Positions 1 to 6,247 of a DNA stretch of 7,221 nt are shown piece by piece; position 1 is the stretch's first letter, and every line of letters begins with the position of its first letter. Below the pieces are notes generated by a model. That model was not told the origin of the DNA. It worked only from the letters and a program-made list of their open reading frames with translations, and ran no database searches. Source of the DNA: Oscillospiraceae bacterium. GTDB taxonomy: Bacteria; Bacillota; Clostridia; Oscillospirales; Acutalibacteraceae. Made by a program: the position numbers and the translations under genes. The stretch spans positions 1 to 7,221 of the forward strand of contig JAQVYP010000090.1 of NCBI GenBank assembly GCA_029004655.1, written 5' to 3'.

Positions 1-42
1 TTATTTGTTTTTAAAAAAATCATAATATATTTATGAATTCGG

Positions 43-71
43 TTGAAAAAGTACACAATATATTGTAAAAT
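43..71 (+). promoter_or_regulatory. sigma-A-like promoter for pgi
   Basis: A -35 element TTGAAA (43-48) and a -10 element TAAAAT (66-71) are separated by exactly 17 bases; each differs from the sigma-A consensus at one position. Transcription would start near 78, giving a leader of about 30 bases before the pgi start at 111, with a GGAGG ribosome binding site at 99-103. The surrounding DNA is very AT-rich, so a chance match is possible. The spacing and position directly before the gene support the call. A 12-bp palindrome fills most of the spacer and is listed separately. Confidence 0.6.
55..66. promoter_or_regulatory. palindrome in the pgi promoter spacer, possible operator
   Basis: ACAATATATTGT is a perfect 12-bp palindrome lying between the -35 and -10 elements and touching the first base of the -10. 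A dimeric repressor bound here would block RNA polymerase. I do not recognise it as the site of a named regulator, and it does not match the Rex motif TTGTTAA-N4-TTAACAA. Perfect 12-bp palindromes are expected a few times by chance in an AT-rich window of this size, so only its position makes it notable. Confidence 0.25.
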
Positions 72-110
72 AAGGATAAACGAAATGTGGTTTGATTTGG
101 AGGCATTTTA

Positions 111-1448
111 ATGGCATTGAATTTTATCAGTGGATATGCAGATTGTTTTCTAGCAGAAAATGAACTTGAAGGTCTGGCATCGCAAGTAAAAGCAGCACAT
201 GAAACACTTCATGGGAAAACAGGTCTGGGAAATGAATATTTAGGATGGGTTGATTTACCTGTTGATTATGATAAACAGGAATTCAGCAGAATTAAAAAGT
301 CAGCGGAAAAGATTTGTTCAGATAGTGATATTCTTATTGTAATTGGTATCGGCGGCTCCTATCTTGGTGCCAGAGCTGCTATCGAATTTCTAAAATCGAA
401 TTTGTATAATAATCTTCCAAAGGAAACACCTGACATTTACTTCGCAGGCAACACCTTAAGCGGAAGTGCTATTAATGATTTACTTAGTATTTGCGAAAAC
501 AAACGTGTCTCGGTAAATATTATTTCCAAATCGGGAACAACAACCGAGCCTGCAATTGCATTTAGAATTTTCCGCGAGTATCTTGAAAATAAATATGGCA
601 AAGAGGAGGCGGTTAAGAGAATTTACTGCACCACCGACAAGGCCAGAGGTACACTAAAACAGTTGGCTGACGAGCAGGGATATGAGAGCTTCGTTGTTCC
701 GGATGACGTCGGCGGACGATACTCGGTTCTTACGGCAGTGGGACTGTTACCAATTGCTGTAGCAGGTGCTGATTTGGACGCTTTGATGAAAGGCGCTGCA
801 GCAGCCCGCGATGAGTATATGAATACAGACCTCCAGAGCAACATGTGCTATAAATATGCGGCACTTAGAAATGCTTTCTATCGCAAGGGCAAGGCTATCG
901 AGCTGTTAGTAAGCTATGAGCCCCGTTTCGCATTGATGTCCGAATGGTATAAACAACTTTTCGGTGAGAGCGAAGGTAAGGACAACAAGGGACTTTTCCC
1001 GGCGGCTGTAACATTCACAACAGATCTTCATTCTATGGGTCAATATATTCAGGAAGGCAGACGCCATCTTTTTGAGACGGTTGTTACATTCGGTGATGTT
1101 GGTTCTGATTTGACCATTAAAGCAGACTCACAAAATGGCGACGGACTCAACTTCATTGCCGGAAAAACAATGTCATTTGTTAATCAAAAGGCTTTTCAGG
1201 GCACCGTGCTTGCTCATACAGACGGTGGTGTTCCAAACCTTATCATTAATATCGATAAGGCAGACGAAGAAAACCTTGGCCGCCTGATTTACTTCTTTGA
1301 AAAGGCATGTGCTATTTCAGGATATTTGCTCGGTGTTAATCCATTTGATCAACCCGGTGTTGAAAGCTATAAAAAGAACATGTTTGCAATGCTTGGCAAG
1401 CCCGGATATGAAGAGCAAAAAGCGGTATTGGAAGCAAGACTTAAATAG
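111..1448 (+). CDS. pgi: glucose-6-phosphate isomerase
   Basis: This cytoplasmic enzyme interconverts glucose 6-phosphate and fructose 6-phosphate in glycolysis and gluconeogenesis. The 445 residues are about the length of short Firmicutes Pgi proteins. The SIS-fold sugar-phosphate motifs are visible: GIGGSYLGAR (79-88) and SKSGTTTEP (139-147). Both family signatures are present, DVGGRYSVLTAVG (199-211) and FDQPGVESYK (412-421). Likely catalytic residues, by family analogy, are a Glu in ESEGKD (286-291), His307 in TDLHSMGQ and Lys421. The ATG at 111 follows GGAGG at 99-103 with 7 bases between. The gene is first in its block, behind its own promoter, and is followed after 52 bases by a small P-loop gene. 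That gap holds a weak 5-bp hairpin (1464-1478) with no T-run, so read-through into the next gene is likely. No truncation or missing key residue is seen. Confidence 0.97.
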   Translation: MALNFISGYADCFLAENELEGLASQVKAAHETLHGKTGLGNEYLGWVDLPVDYDKQEFSRIKKSAEKICSDSDILIVIGIGGSYLGARAAIEFLKSNLYNNLPKETPDIYFAGNTLSGSAINDLLSICENKRVSVNIISKSGTTTEPAIAFRIFREYLENKYGKEEAVKRIYCTTDKARGTLKQLADEQGYESFVVPDDVGGRYSVLTAVGLLPIAVAGADLDALMKGAAAARDEYMNTDLQSNMCYKYAALRNAFYRKGKAIELLVSYEPRFALMSEWYKQLFGESEGKDNKGLFPAAVTFTTDLHSMGQYIQEGRRHLFETVVTFGDVGSDLTIKADSQNGDGLNFIAGKTMSFVNQKAFQGTVLAHTDGGVPNLIINIDKADEENLGRLIYFFEKACAISGYLLGVNPFDQPGVESYKKNMFAMLGKPGYEEQKAVLEARLK

Positions 1449-1500
1449 TTCAACAAAGCAACAACCGCATTAAGCGGTAAAATATAAAGGAGCTGATCTT

Positions 1501-1917
1501 ATGATAAAACTAATTATCGGAAAAAAAGGTTCAGGAAAAACAAAAAATCTTATCAACGCAGTAACTGAGGCTTCTAACAAGTCGGCCGGCAATGTGGTGT
1601 GTGTTGAAATGGGCCCGGCATTAACTTACGATATTCCCTCAAGTGTGCGTCTTATCAATACTGAGGTTTACGGTATAGCAGGCTATGATGCATTTTATGG
1701 TTTCTTATCAGGAATTTGCGCAGGCAACTATGATGTAACAGACATTTTTGTTGATGCTACACTGAGAATCGGTTCTCGCGATTATAATGAATTAGCTGAT
1801 TTCATTGTTAAGGTTGATGGCTTGGCAAAAGAAAGCAATACAAATATGGTATTCACCGTTTCATGTGATGAAAGTGAACTTCCTGCAAGAATTTTTGAGT
1901 TCGCGCAAAAGGCTTAA
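1501..1917 (+). CDS. small P-loop NTPase-like protein of unknown function
   Basis: The product has 138 residues. It begins with a hydrophobic beta strand running straight into a Walker A motif, GKKGSGKT (7-14). A second hydrophobic strand ending in Asp, DIFVDA (81-86), is a plausible Walker B with Asp85, though it lacks the usual following Glu. A third strand, NMVFTVS, sits near the C-terminus. This is a minimal P-loop core with no added domain, signal peptide or membrane segment, so it is probably cytoplasmic. I recall similar short proteins in clostridial genomes labelled 'twitching motility protein PilT'; at this length, and with no PilT secretion-ATPase motifs visible, that label should not be trusted. 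The ATG at 1501 has AAAGGAG at 1486-1492, 8 bases upstream. The gene lies 52 bases after pgi and is closed by a terminator 8 bases after its stop, so it is probably co-transcribed with pgi. Its substrate and partner are unknown. Confidence 0.85.
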   Translation: MIKLIIGKKGSGKTKNLINAVTEASNKSAGNVVCVEMGPALTYDIPSSVRLINTEVYGIAGYDAFYGFLSGICAGNYDVTDIFVDATLRIGSRDYNELADFIVKVDGLAKESNTNMVFTVSCDESELPARIFEFAQKA

Positions 1918-1925
1918 CTTAAACG

Positions 1926-1957
1926 AAATCGGGCGGACGACTATGTCCGCCCGATTT
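1926..1957 (+). terminator. terminator hairpin ending the pgi block
   Basis: Arms AAATCGGGCGGAC (1926-1938) and GTCCGCCCGATTT (1945-1957) form a perfect 13-bp stem with a 6-base loop, GACTAT. The GC core is strong. The tail is only the TTT of the arm followed by AATTAG, weaker than a classical T-run, so termination may be incomplete. It starts 8 bases after the P-loop gene stop and ends 22 bases before the next promoter, which fits a boundary between transcription units. Confidence 0.75.
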
Positions 1958-1979
1958 AATTAGTACATATATTTTATCC

Positions 1980-2008
1980 TTGACAAATCGGGGAATACTA
2001 TATATAAT
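1980..2008 (+). promoter_or_regulatory. perfect-consensus sigma-A promoter for the DUF177-rpmF operon
   Basis: TTGACA (1980-1985), a 17-base spacer, then TATAAT (2003-2008): every position matches the sigma-A consensus. Transcription should start near 2014-2016, giving a short leader of about 23 bases before the ATG at 2038. Such a strong constitutive promoter suits a ribosomal protein operon. I see no operator-like palindrome across it. Confidence 0.9.
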
Positions 2009-2025
2009 AATCAGTGTGACAATTT

Positions 2026-2031
2026 GAGGTG
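2026..2031 (+). promoter_or_regulatory. ribosome binding site that fixes the DUF177 start
   Basis: GAGGTG (2026-2031) lies 6 bases before the ATG at 2038. An in-frame GTG at 2029-2031 is part of this Shine-Dalgarno sequence and has no ribosome binding site of its own at a workable distance. The ATG is therefore the better start. Confidence 0.8.
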
Positions 2032-2037
2032 AGATAT

Positions 2038-2532
2038 ATGGTTCTTGATTTGAAACCAATTTTTTTAAACGATAATAAGAGCCTTTCACTCAATTGCGAG
2101 TTCGATTTTAGCGGTGTCGACTTAAATGATGGCTTTCCACTCAAAAAGCCAGCTAAAGTTTCAGGCAGTGTCTATAATCGGGCAGGAGTAGTTAACCTAT
2201 CTGTAGTTTGCGTTGTTGAGTATGATGCAATGTGTGACCGTTGCGGAAAAGAATGTACTCAAAATTATGAAGTGCCGATAGAGAGAGTTCTTGCGACTGA
2301 AGTCTTTAATGAGGATAATGATGAAATTATTGTTGTGGAAGACTATAAGCTGGATTTATTTGAGCTGTGCCGTTGCGAAGTAATTTTGTCACTACCAATG
2401 AAGCATTTGTGCAAAAAGGACTGCAAAGGCGTGTGCCAAAATTGCGGCAAGAATCTTAATGACGGTCCATGCAATTGTGCAACGCAAAAGGTTGACCCTA
2501 GACTAAAAAAACTTGGCGAACTTCTAAAATAG
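2038..2532 (+). CDS. DUF177 / YceD-family protein with cysteine motifs
   Basis: This is a 164-residue member of the YceD (DUF177) family. In E. coli yceD sits directly before rpmF, and the family has been linked to 23S rRNA accumulation, so a role in large-subunit assembly is the best guess; the molecular mechanism is not established. A CDRC pair (66-69) follows a beta-rich N-terminal half. The C-terminal part has the cysteine-rich segment typical of Gram-positive members, Cys125, 129, 133, 136, 145 and 147, with CQNCGKNLN in its middle. It ends with the common DPRLKKL motif (153-159). The cysteines suggest zinc binding, which is inferred. The start is the ATG at 2038; the GTG nine bases upstream overlaps the ribosome binding site. 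The protein is probably cytoplasmic. It shares a short operon with rpmF, 39 bases downstream. Confidence 0.9.
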   Translation: MVLDLKPIFLNDNKSLSLNCEFDFSGVDLNDGFPLKKPAKVSGSVYNRAGVVNLSVVCVVEYDAMCDRCGKECTQNYEVPIERVLATEVFNEDNDEIIVVEDYKLDLFELCRCEVILSLPMKHLCKKDCKGVCQNCGKNLNDGPCNCATQKVDPRLKKLGELLK

Positions 2533-2556
2533 TCATTAGTCATTTATGATTTTTAT

Positions 2557-2565
2557 AAGGAGGTG
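2557..2565 (+). promoter_or_regulatory. very strong ribosome binding site that fixes the rpmF start
   Basis: AAGGAGGTG (2557-2565) is nearly the full complement of the 16S rRNA 3' end and sits 6 bases before the ATG at 2572. A GTG at 2563, in frame with rpmF, is the tail of this site and is not a credible start. Confidence 0.88.
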
Positions 2566-2571
2566 CTGAAC

Positions 2572-2754
2572 ATGGCAGTACCAAAGAGAAAAACTAGTAA
2601 AGCAAGACGTGATAAAAGGCGTTCAAGTGTTTGGAAACTTGAAGCTCCAACATTGGTGAAATGTCCTCGTTGCGGCGAGTACAAAAGACCTCACAGATTA
2701 TGCGCAGCTTGCGGCTACTACAATGGTCGTGAAGTAATCAAGGTTGAGGACTAA
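2572..2754 (+). CDS. rpmF: 50S ribosomal protein L32
   Basis: This 60-residue component of the large ribosomal subunit has the usual family length. It opens with the characteristic MAVPKRKTSKARRDKRRS and is very basic through residue 22. Cys31, Cys34, Cys44 and Cys47 (CPRC and CAAC) form a zinc ribbon, making it the zinc-binding (C+) form. The start is the ATG at 2572, chosen by the consensus ribosome binding site before it. It is the second gene of the operon with DUF177 and is followed 14 bases later by a strong terminator. In many bacteria rpmF is followed by plsX and other fatty-acid genes; here the operon ends at once. Confidence 0.98.
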   Translation: MAVPKRKTSKARRDKRRSSVWKLEAPTLVKCPRCGEYKRPHRLCAACGYYNGREVIKVED

Positions 2755-2768
2755 TCAACCATTTAGAG

Positions 2769-2799
2769 TAGAGGAGGATTAATCCTTCTCTATTTTTTT
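2769..2799 (+). terminator. intrinsic terminator after rpmF
   Basis: Arms TAGAGGAGGA (2769-2778) and TCCTTCTCTA (2783-2792) form a 10-bp stem containing one G-U wobble, with a TTAA loop. The stem is followed immediately by seven T residues (2793-2799). This is a textbook Rho-independent terminator closing the DUF177-rpmF operon. Confidence 0.9.
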
Positions 2800-2811
2800 G
2801 TTTCATAATAT

Positions 2812-2856
2812 TTCCAATTAAAAAGCACCCAAAGATGAGGTGATTTTTAGTTGGAA
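2812..2856 (+). promoter_or_regulatory. long imperfect hairpin in the leader of the radical-SAM gene
   Basis: The 18-base arms 2812-2829 and 2839-2856 pair at 16 Watson-Crick positions plus one G-U wobble (T2818 with G2850). There is one internal G-A mismatch (G2825 with A2843) and a 9-base loop (2830-2838). No T-run follows on either strand, so it is not a simple terminator. Its right arm ends 8 bases before the AGGAGG (2865-2870) of the next gene. It could be an mRNA leader structure affecting translation or stability, or a DNA site for a dimeric protein. I do not recognise a known riboswitch or operator. Confidence 0.5.
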
Positions 2857-2878
2857 TTAGTATCAGGAGGGAACACAT

Positions 2879-4189
2879 ATGTCCGTAATTATATCAAGTA
2901 TAGAGGCGGGTTCGGCTGCTGCAAAGGCTGGCATATGTGCCGGCGATACATTAATAGCTATTAACGGTAATGAAATTGTAGATGTTCTTGATTATCGATT
3001 TTATCAAAATGATACATCTTTGGAAGTAGCTGTTATTGATAAAAAAGAGAACCGTGTTAGTTATAATATTAAAAAAGCTGAGTATGATGAGCTTGGACTT
3101 CAGTTTGAAACATATCTAATGGACAAGCAAAGAAGTTGTAAAAACAAATGTGTGTTTTGCTTTATTGATCAACTCCCAAAAGGCATGAGAGATAGCCTTT
3201 ACTTCAAGGATGACGACTCACGCTTGTCGTTTTTGTTTGGCAATTATATTACGCTGACAAATATTTCGGAGCATGAGGTTGAGCGCATAATTAAAATGCA
3301 TATCAGTCCAATAAATATTTCGGTGCACACAACAAATCCTGAGCTGCGTGTCAAAATGATGAATAACCGTTTTGCGGGCGACGCATTAAATGTGCTTTGG
3401 CGCTTGTGTGACGCCTCAATCAGCATAAATTGTCAGCTTGTGCTGTGCCCGGGATATAATGATGGTGATGAGTTAAGGAAAACGTTAGAGGACTTAACGA
3501 AAAGGCCGTCAATAAAGAGTATTGCATGTGTTCCTGTTGGACTTACCGCCTATCGTGAAGGTTTGGCAAAGCTTGAACCGTTTAATGAACAGACGTCAGC
3601 AGAAGTAATTGATATAATTGATGAATACGGACAGAAAACAATAGAACAATATGAAGAGAGACGTTGCTATTCTGCAGATGAATTTTATCTTATGGCAAAC
3701 AGACCTTTCCCGCCGGCAGAATTTTATGGCGAGTTTGCGCAGCTGGAAAACGGTGTCGGAATGTGCTCACTTTTATGGGCAGAGTGTTGCGACGCGGTTA
3801 ATTGCAATACAAAGCTCCATAAAAAGAGAAAAATAAGCAGTGTCACAGGTGAAGCAGCATATCCGCTTATCCGTAATATTGTTGACATAGCCCAGAATAA
3901 ATGGCATAATTTAAATTGTGAAGTATACAAAATCAAAAACGAATTTTTTGGTGGTAGAATAAGTGTTACCGGCCTTGTTACAGGCGGTGATATTATAAAT
4001 CAGCTTGAAGGTAAGGATCTTGGAAAAGAACTTTTGTTGCCGGCTGTTATGCTAAGACGCGAACGAGATATGTTTCTTGATAATATCACAGTAGAACAGC
4101 TGGAATTAGCGCTTAATGTCAAGGTTAAAATAGTTGAAAACAATGGACAAGAGTTAATTGAAGCGCTGATAGGCAGAAAAATAGACTAA
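2879..4189 (+). CDS. PDZ / radical-SAM / DUF512 protein of unknown function
   Basis: The 436-residue product combines an N-terminal PDZ-like domain (about 1-65, with GSAAAKAGICAGDTLIAING at 11-30), a radical-SAM core and a C-terminal DUF512 region. Cys87, Cys91 and Cys94 (CKNKCVFC) are the CX3CX2C ligands of the 4Fe-4S cluster that cleaves S-adenosylmethionine. Family blocks as I recall them follow: KDDDSRLSFLFGNYITLTN (110-128), HTTNPELRVKMM (150-161), LCPGYNDG (189-196), VPVGLTAYRE (218-227) and VTGLVTGGDI (363-372). The substrate is unknown. There is no signal peptide or membrane segment, so the PDZ domain probably works in the cytoplasm. The segment 296-309 holds four extra cysteines. The ATG at 2879 has AGGAGG at 2865-2870; an in-frame TAG at 2858 rules out a much longer start. 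It opens the der-plsY-gpsA cluster and ends 15 bases before der. I see no clear promoter in front of it. Confidence 0.93.
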   Translation: MSVIISSIEAGSAAAKAGICAGDTLIAINGNEIVDVLDYRFYQNDTSLEVAVIDKKENRVSYNIKKAEYDELGLQFETYLMDKQRSCKNKCVFCFIDQLPKGMRDSLYFKDDDSRLSFLFGNYITLTNISEHEVERIIKMHISPINISVHTTNPELRVKMMNNRFAGDALNVLWRLCDASISINCQLVLCPGYNDGDELRKTLEDLTKRPSIKSIACVPVGLTAYREGLAKLEPFNEQTSAEVIDIIDEYGQKTIEQYEERRCYSADEFYLMANRPFPPAEFYGEFAQLENGVGMCSLLWAECCDAVNCNTKLHKKRKISSVTGEAAYPLIRNIVDIAQNKWHNLNCEVYKIKNEFFGGRISVTGLVTGGDIINQLEGKDLGKELLLPAVMLRRERDMFLDNITVEQLELALNVKVKIVENNGQELIEALIGRKID

Positions 4190-4204
4190 GGAACGGTGTA
4201 AATA

Positions 4205-5533
4205 ATGGCAAAACCGGTTGTTGCGGTGGTTGGTCGCCCAAATGTTGGAAAGTCAACCTTGTTTAATAAATTAATAGGACAACGGCTGTCGATTGTCGAT
4301 GATACGCCGGGTGTTACTCGTGACCGAATTTACGGTGATTCCGAGTGGGTGGGCAGGAAATTCATGCTCGTTGATACAGGCGGAATTGAGCTAAAGACAG
4401 ACGATGTAATTCTTTCTAAAATGCGCTCGCAGGCGGAATTGGCGATTGCAACCGCATCGGTTATAATTTTTGTTACTGATTTGAAAAGCGGCATTACTGC
4501 TGCTGACAGAGAAGTTGCCTCAATGCTTCAAAAAAGCAATAAGCCTATTGTGCTTTGCGTTAATAAGTGCGATTCTGTTGGAAATATGCCGATGGAATTC
4601 TACGAATTTTATAATCTTGGACTTGGCGATCCAATTGCAGTTTCAAGTGTGCACGGTCATGGAACAGGTGATTTGCTTGACGCTGTTTTTGAATATATAC
4701 CAAAAGAAGATTTTGAAGAAGATGACGATTCAATTATAAATGTTGCTGTAATCGGTAAGCCGAATGCCGGCAAATCAAGCCTTATTAACAAAATTTCAGG
4801 CGAAGAACGTTCCATTGTTTCAGATATTGCAGGCACAACCCGCGATGCTATTGACACCTTGGTGGAAAGAGAAGGAGTTAAGTATAACTTTATTGATACC
4901 GCCGGACTCAGACGTAAAAGTAGGGTTGATGACAATATCGAAAGATACAGCGTCATGCGAGCTAAAATGGCTGTTGAGCGTTCTGACGTGTGCGTTATAA
5001 TGATAGATGCTACCGAAGGGTTCACAGAACAAGATTCAAAGGTGGCAGGCTTGGCGTTGGAGCAAGGCAAGGCGGCAATAATTGCTGTTAACAAGTGGGA
5101 TGCTGTTGAAAAAACAGGTCAAACAATGGACAGCATGCGCAAGCAACTTATGGTAGATTTTTCTTTTATGACATATGCTCCGATAATCTTTATTTCCGCC
5201 AAAACAGGCCAGAGAATTGATAGGTTGTTTGAACTTATAAAATACGTTCATTCTCAGAACACAATGCGCATTTCAACAGGTATGCTCAACGACATTTTGG
5301 CCGATGCTACTGCGCGTGTTCAGCCGCCTACAGATAAAGGCAAGAGATTAAAGATTTATTATATGACTCAAGCATCGACAAAGCCCCCGACATTTGTTTG
5401 TTTTTGTAACAGACAGGATTTGTTTCACTTTTCATATCAGCGATATCTTGAAAATCAGATTAGGTCTACATTTGGGCTTGAAGGAACACCGATTCGCATG
5501 GTAATTCGAGAACGTGGAGATCGTAAAGCCTAA
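4205..5533 (+). CDS. der: ribosome biogenesis GTPase Der (EngA)
   Basis: Der is an essential GTPase with two tandem G domains that acts in late assembly of the 50S subunit. Domain 1 shows GRPNVGKST (10-18), a Thr-containing switch region TPGVTRDR (34-41), DTGG (57-60) and NKCD (120-123). An acidic linker (168-175) leads to domain 2, with GKPNAGKSS (184-192), TTRD (211-214), DTAG (231-234) and NKWD (296-299). The C-terminal KH-like domain runs from about 350 to 437. The length of 442 residues is typical and no G motif is damaged. The ATG at 4205 lies 15 bases after the upstream stop; its ribosome binding site AAGGAA (4188-4193) overlaps that stop codon, so translation may be coupled. plsY follows after 26 bases. 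Co-location with phospholipid genes is common in Firmicutes and does not itself show a functional link. Confidence 0.98.
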   Translation: MAKPVVAVVGRPNVGKSTLFNKLIGQRLSIVDDTPGVTRDRIYGDSEWVGRKFMLVDTGGIELKTDDVILSKMRSQAELAIATASVIIFVTDLKSGITAADREVASMLQKSNKPIVLCVNKCDSVGNMPMEFYEFYNLGLGDPIAVSSVHGHGTGDLLDAVFEYIPKEDFEEDDDSIINVAVIGKPNAGKSSLINKISGEERSIVSDIAGTTRDAIDTLVEREGVKYNFIDTAGLRRKSRVDDNIERYSVMRAKMAVERSDVCVIMIDATEGFTEQDSKVAGLALEQGKAAIIAVNKWDAVEKTGQTMDSMRKQLMVDFSFMTYAPIIFISAKTGQRIDRLFELIKYVHSQNTMRISTGMLNDILADATARVQPPTDKGKRLKIYYMTQASTKPPTFVCFCNRQDLFHFSYQRYLENQIRSTFGLEGTPIRMVIRERGDRKA

Positions 5534-5559
5534 TTATTCAGTACTCAGGGGGAGCTAAA

Positions 5560-6234
5560 ATGGATATAATTGTTTCGATATTATTGGTTTTTCTGTCATT
5601 GGTTATCAGCTATTTGTTAGGTAGCATAAGTTTTGCTGTTTTATTATCTAAAATATTTGCACACAAAGATGTTAGAAACTATGGAAGCGGAAACGCCGGA
5701 ATGACGAATGTTGTGCGAACCGCAGGCGTATTGGCGGGTGTTTTAACCCTGCTTTTTGATATTGTAAAAGGTGCTGTGGCATGCTCTATAGGAAAATTTC
5801 TGATTTTTTCTTATTTATACCACATTACAGGCAGCGAATGGCTCTTGCCGGTGTATGGTGCATTGTTGTGCGGAATATTCTGTCAGCTCGGACACATCTT
5901 TCCGATATACTTTGGATTTAAAGGCGGCAAGGGAGTTGCAACCACCGTTGGAATTATGGCAATATGCAATTGGATGGTTTTAGTAATCGCTTTGTCGGTG
6001 TTTATTATTATTTTCCTATTAACCAAAACGGTATCTAAAGGATCAATTCCTGCTGCTGCTAGTTTACCCATTTCTATGTTTTTCTTATACAATCGTGTTG
6101 AGGGAATGCCGTCTACCGGATATATTCAATGTGCTTTGACGGCAGTATTTGCAATAATTATTATTGTTAAGCATAAAGATAATATTATCAGAATTATTCA
6201 TGGCGAAGAAAAAACAATAACGTCTAAAAAGTAA
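5560..6234 (+). CDS. plsY: acyl-phosphate glycerol-3-phosphate acyltransferase
   Basis: PlsY is an integral membrane enzyme that moves an acyl group from acyl phosphate (made by PlsX) to glycerol 3-phosphate, forming lysophosphatidic acid. The 224-residue protein has several hydrophobic segments, at about 2-32, 57-80, 94-117, 130-155 and 160-203. The family motifs are present: GSGNAGMTN (42-50) followed by VVRTAG, DIVKG (67-71), GHIFPIYFGFKGGKG (111-125) and SKGSI (159-163). It is slightly longer than the usual 190-210 residues because of a charged C-terminal tail. The ATG at 5560 has GGGGGAG (5548-5554) 5 bases upstream. Its neighbour gpsA makes its co-substrate, so the pair is functionally coherent; plsX is not in the window. 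Confidence 0.97.
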   Translation: MDIIVSILLVFLSLVISYLLGSISFAVLLSKIFAHKDVRNYGSGNAGMTNVVRTAGVLAGVLTLLFDIVKGAVACSIGKFLIFSYLYHITGSEWLLPVYGALLCGIFCQLGHIFPIYFGFKGGKGVATTVGIMAICNWMVLVIALSVFIIIFLLTKTVSKGSIPAAASLPISMFFLYNRVEGMPSTGYIQCALTAVFAIIIIVKHKDNIIRIIHGEEKTITSKK

Positions 6235-6239
6235 GGGGG
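6235..6239 (+). promoter_or_regulatory. ribosome binding site that fixes the gpsA GTG start
   Basis: GGGGG (6235-6239) begins on the base after the plsY stop. It is 8 bases from the GTG at 6248 and only 4 bases from an out-of-frame ATG at 6244. The spacing favours the GTG, which is also the frame encoding GpsA. Confidence 0.7.
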
Positions 6240-6247
6240 CTTTATGT

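Noticed and set aside
1464..1478. Short hairpin ACCGC-ATTAA-GCGGT between pgi and the P-loop gene
   Set aside because: A 5-bp stem without a T-run is too weak to call a terminator, so I treat the two genes as co-transcribed.
1926..1993. AAATCGGG occurs both in the terminator arm (1926-1933) and just after the next -35 element (1985-1992), so the right arm could pair with either
   Set aside because: The second copy lies upstream of the expected transcript start near 2015, so no attenuation switch can be argued; an 8-base match is plausible by chance.
2029..2037. In-frame GTG that would add three residues to the DUF177 protein
   Set aside because: The GTG is part of the GAGGTG ribosome binding site for the ATG at 2038, and the added residues are not needed for the family match.
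2563..2571. In-frame GTG that would extend L32 by three residues
   Set aside because: It is the tail of the AAGGAGGTG ribosome binding site, and L32 begins MAVPK in this family.
2851..2964. TTG-initiated open frame overlapping the start of the radical-SAM gene, with a GAGGTGA upstream
   Set aside because: It runs in a different frame through the well-supported PDZ coding region, and its product has no recognisable features.
4657..5094. 145-codon open frame on the - strand inside der
   Set aside because: It lies opposite the second G domain of an intact Der, has no recognisable motifs and a low-complexity Ser/Ile/Leu-rich composition, and reflects the codon pattern of the real gene.
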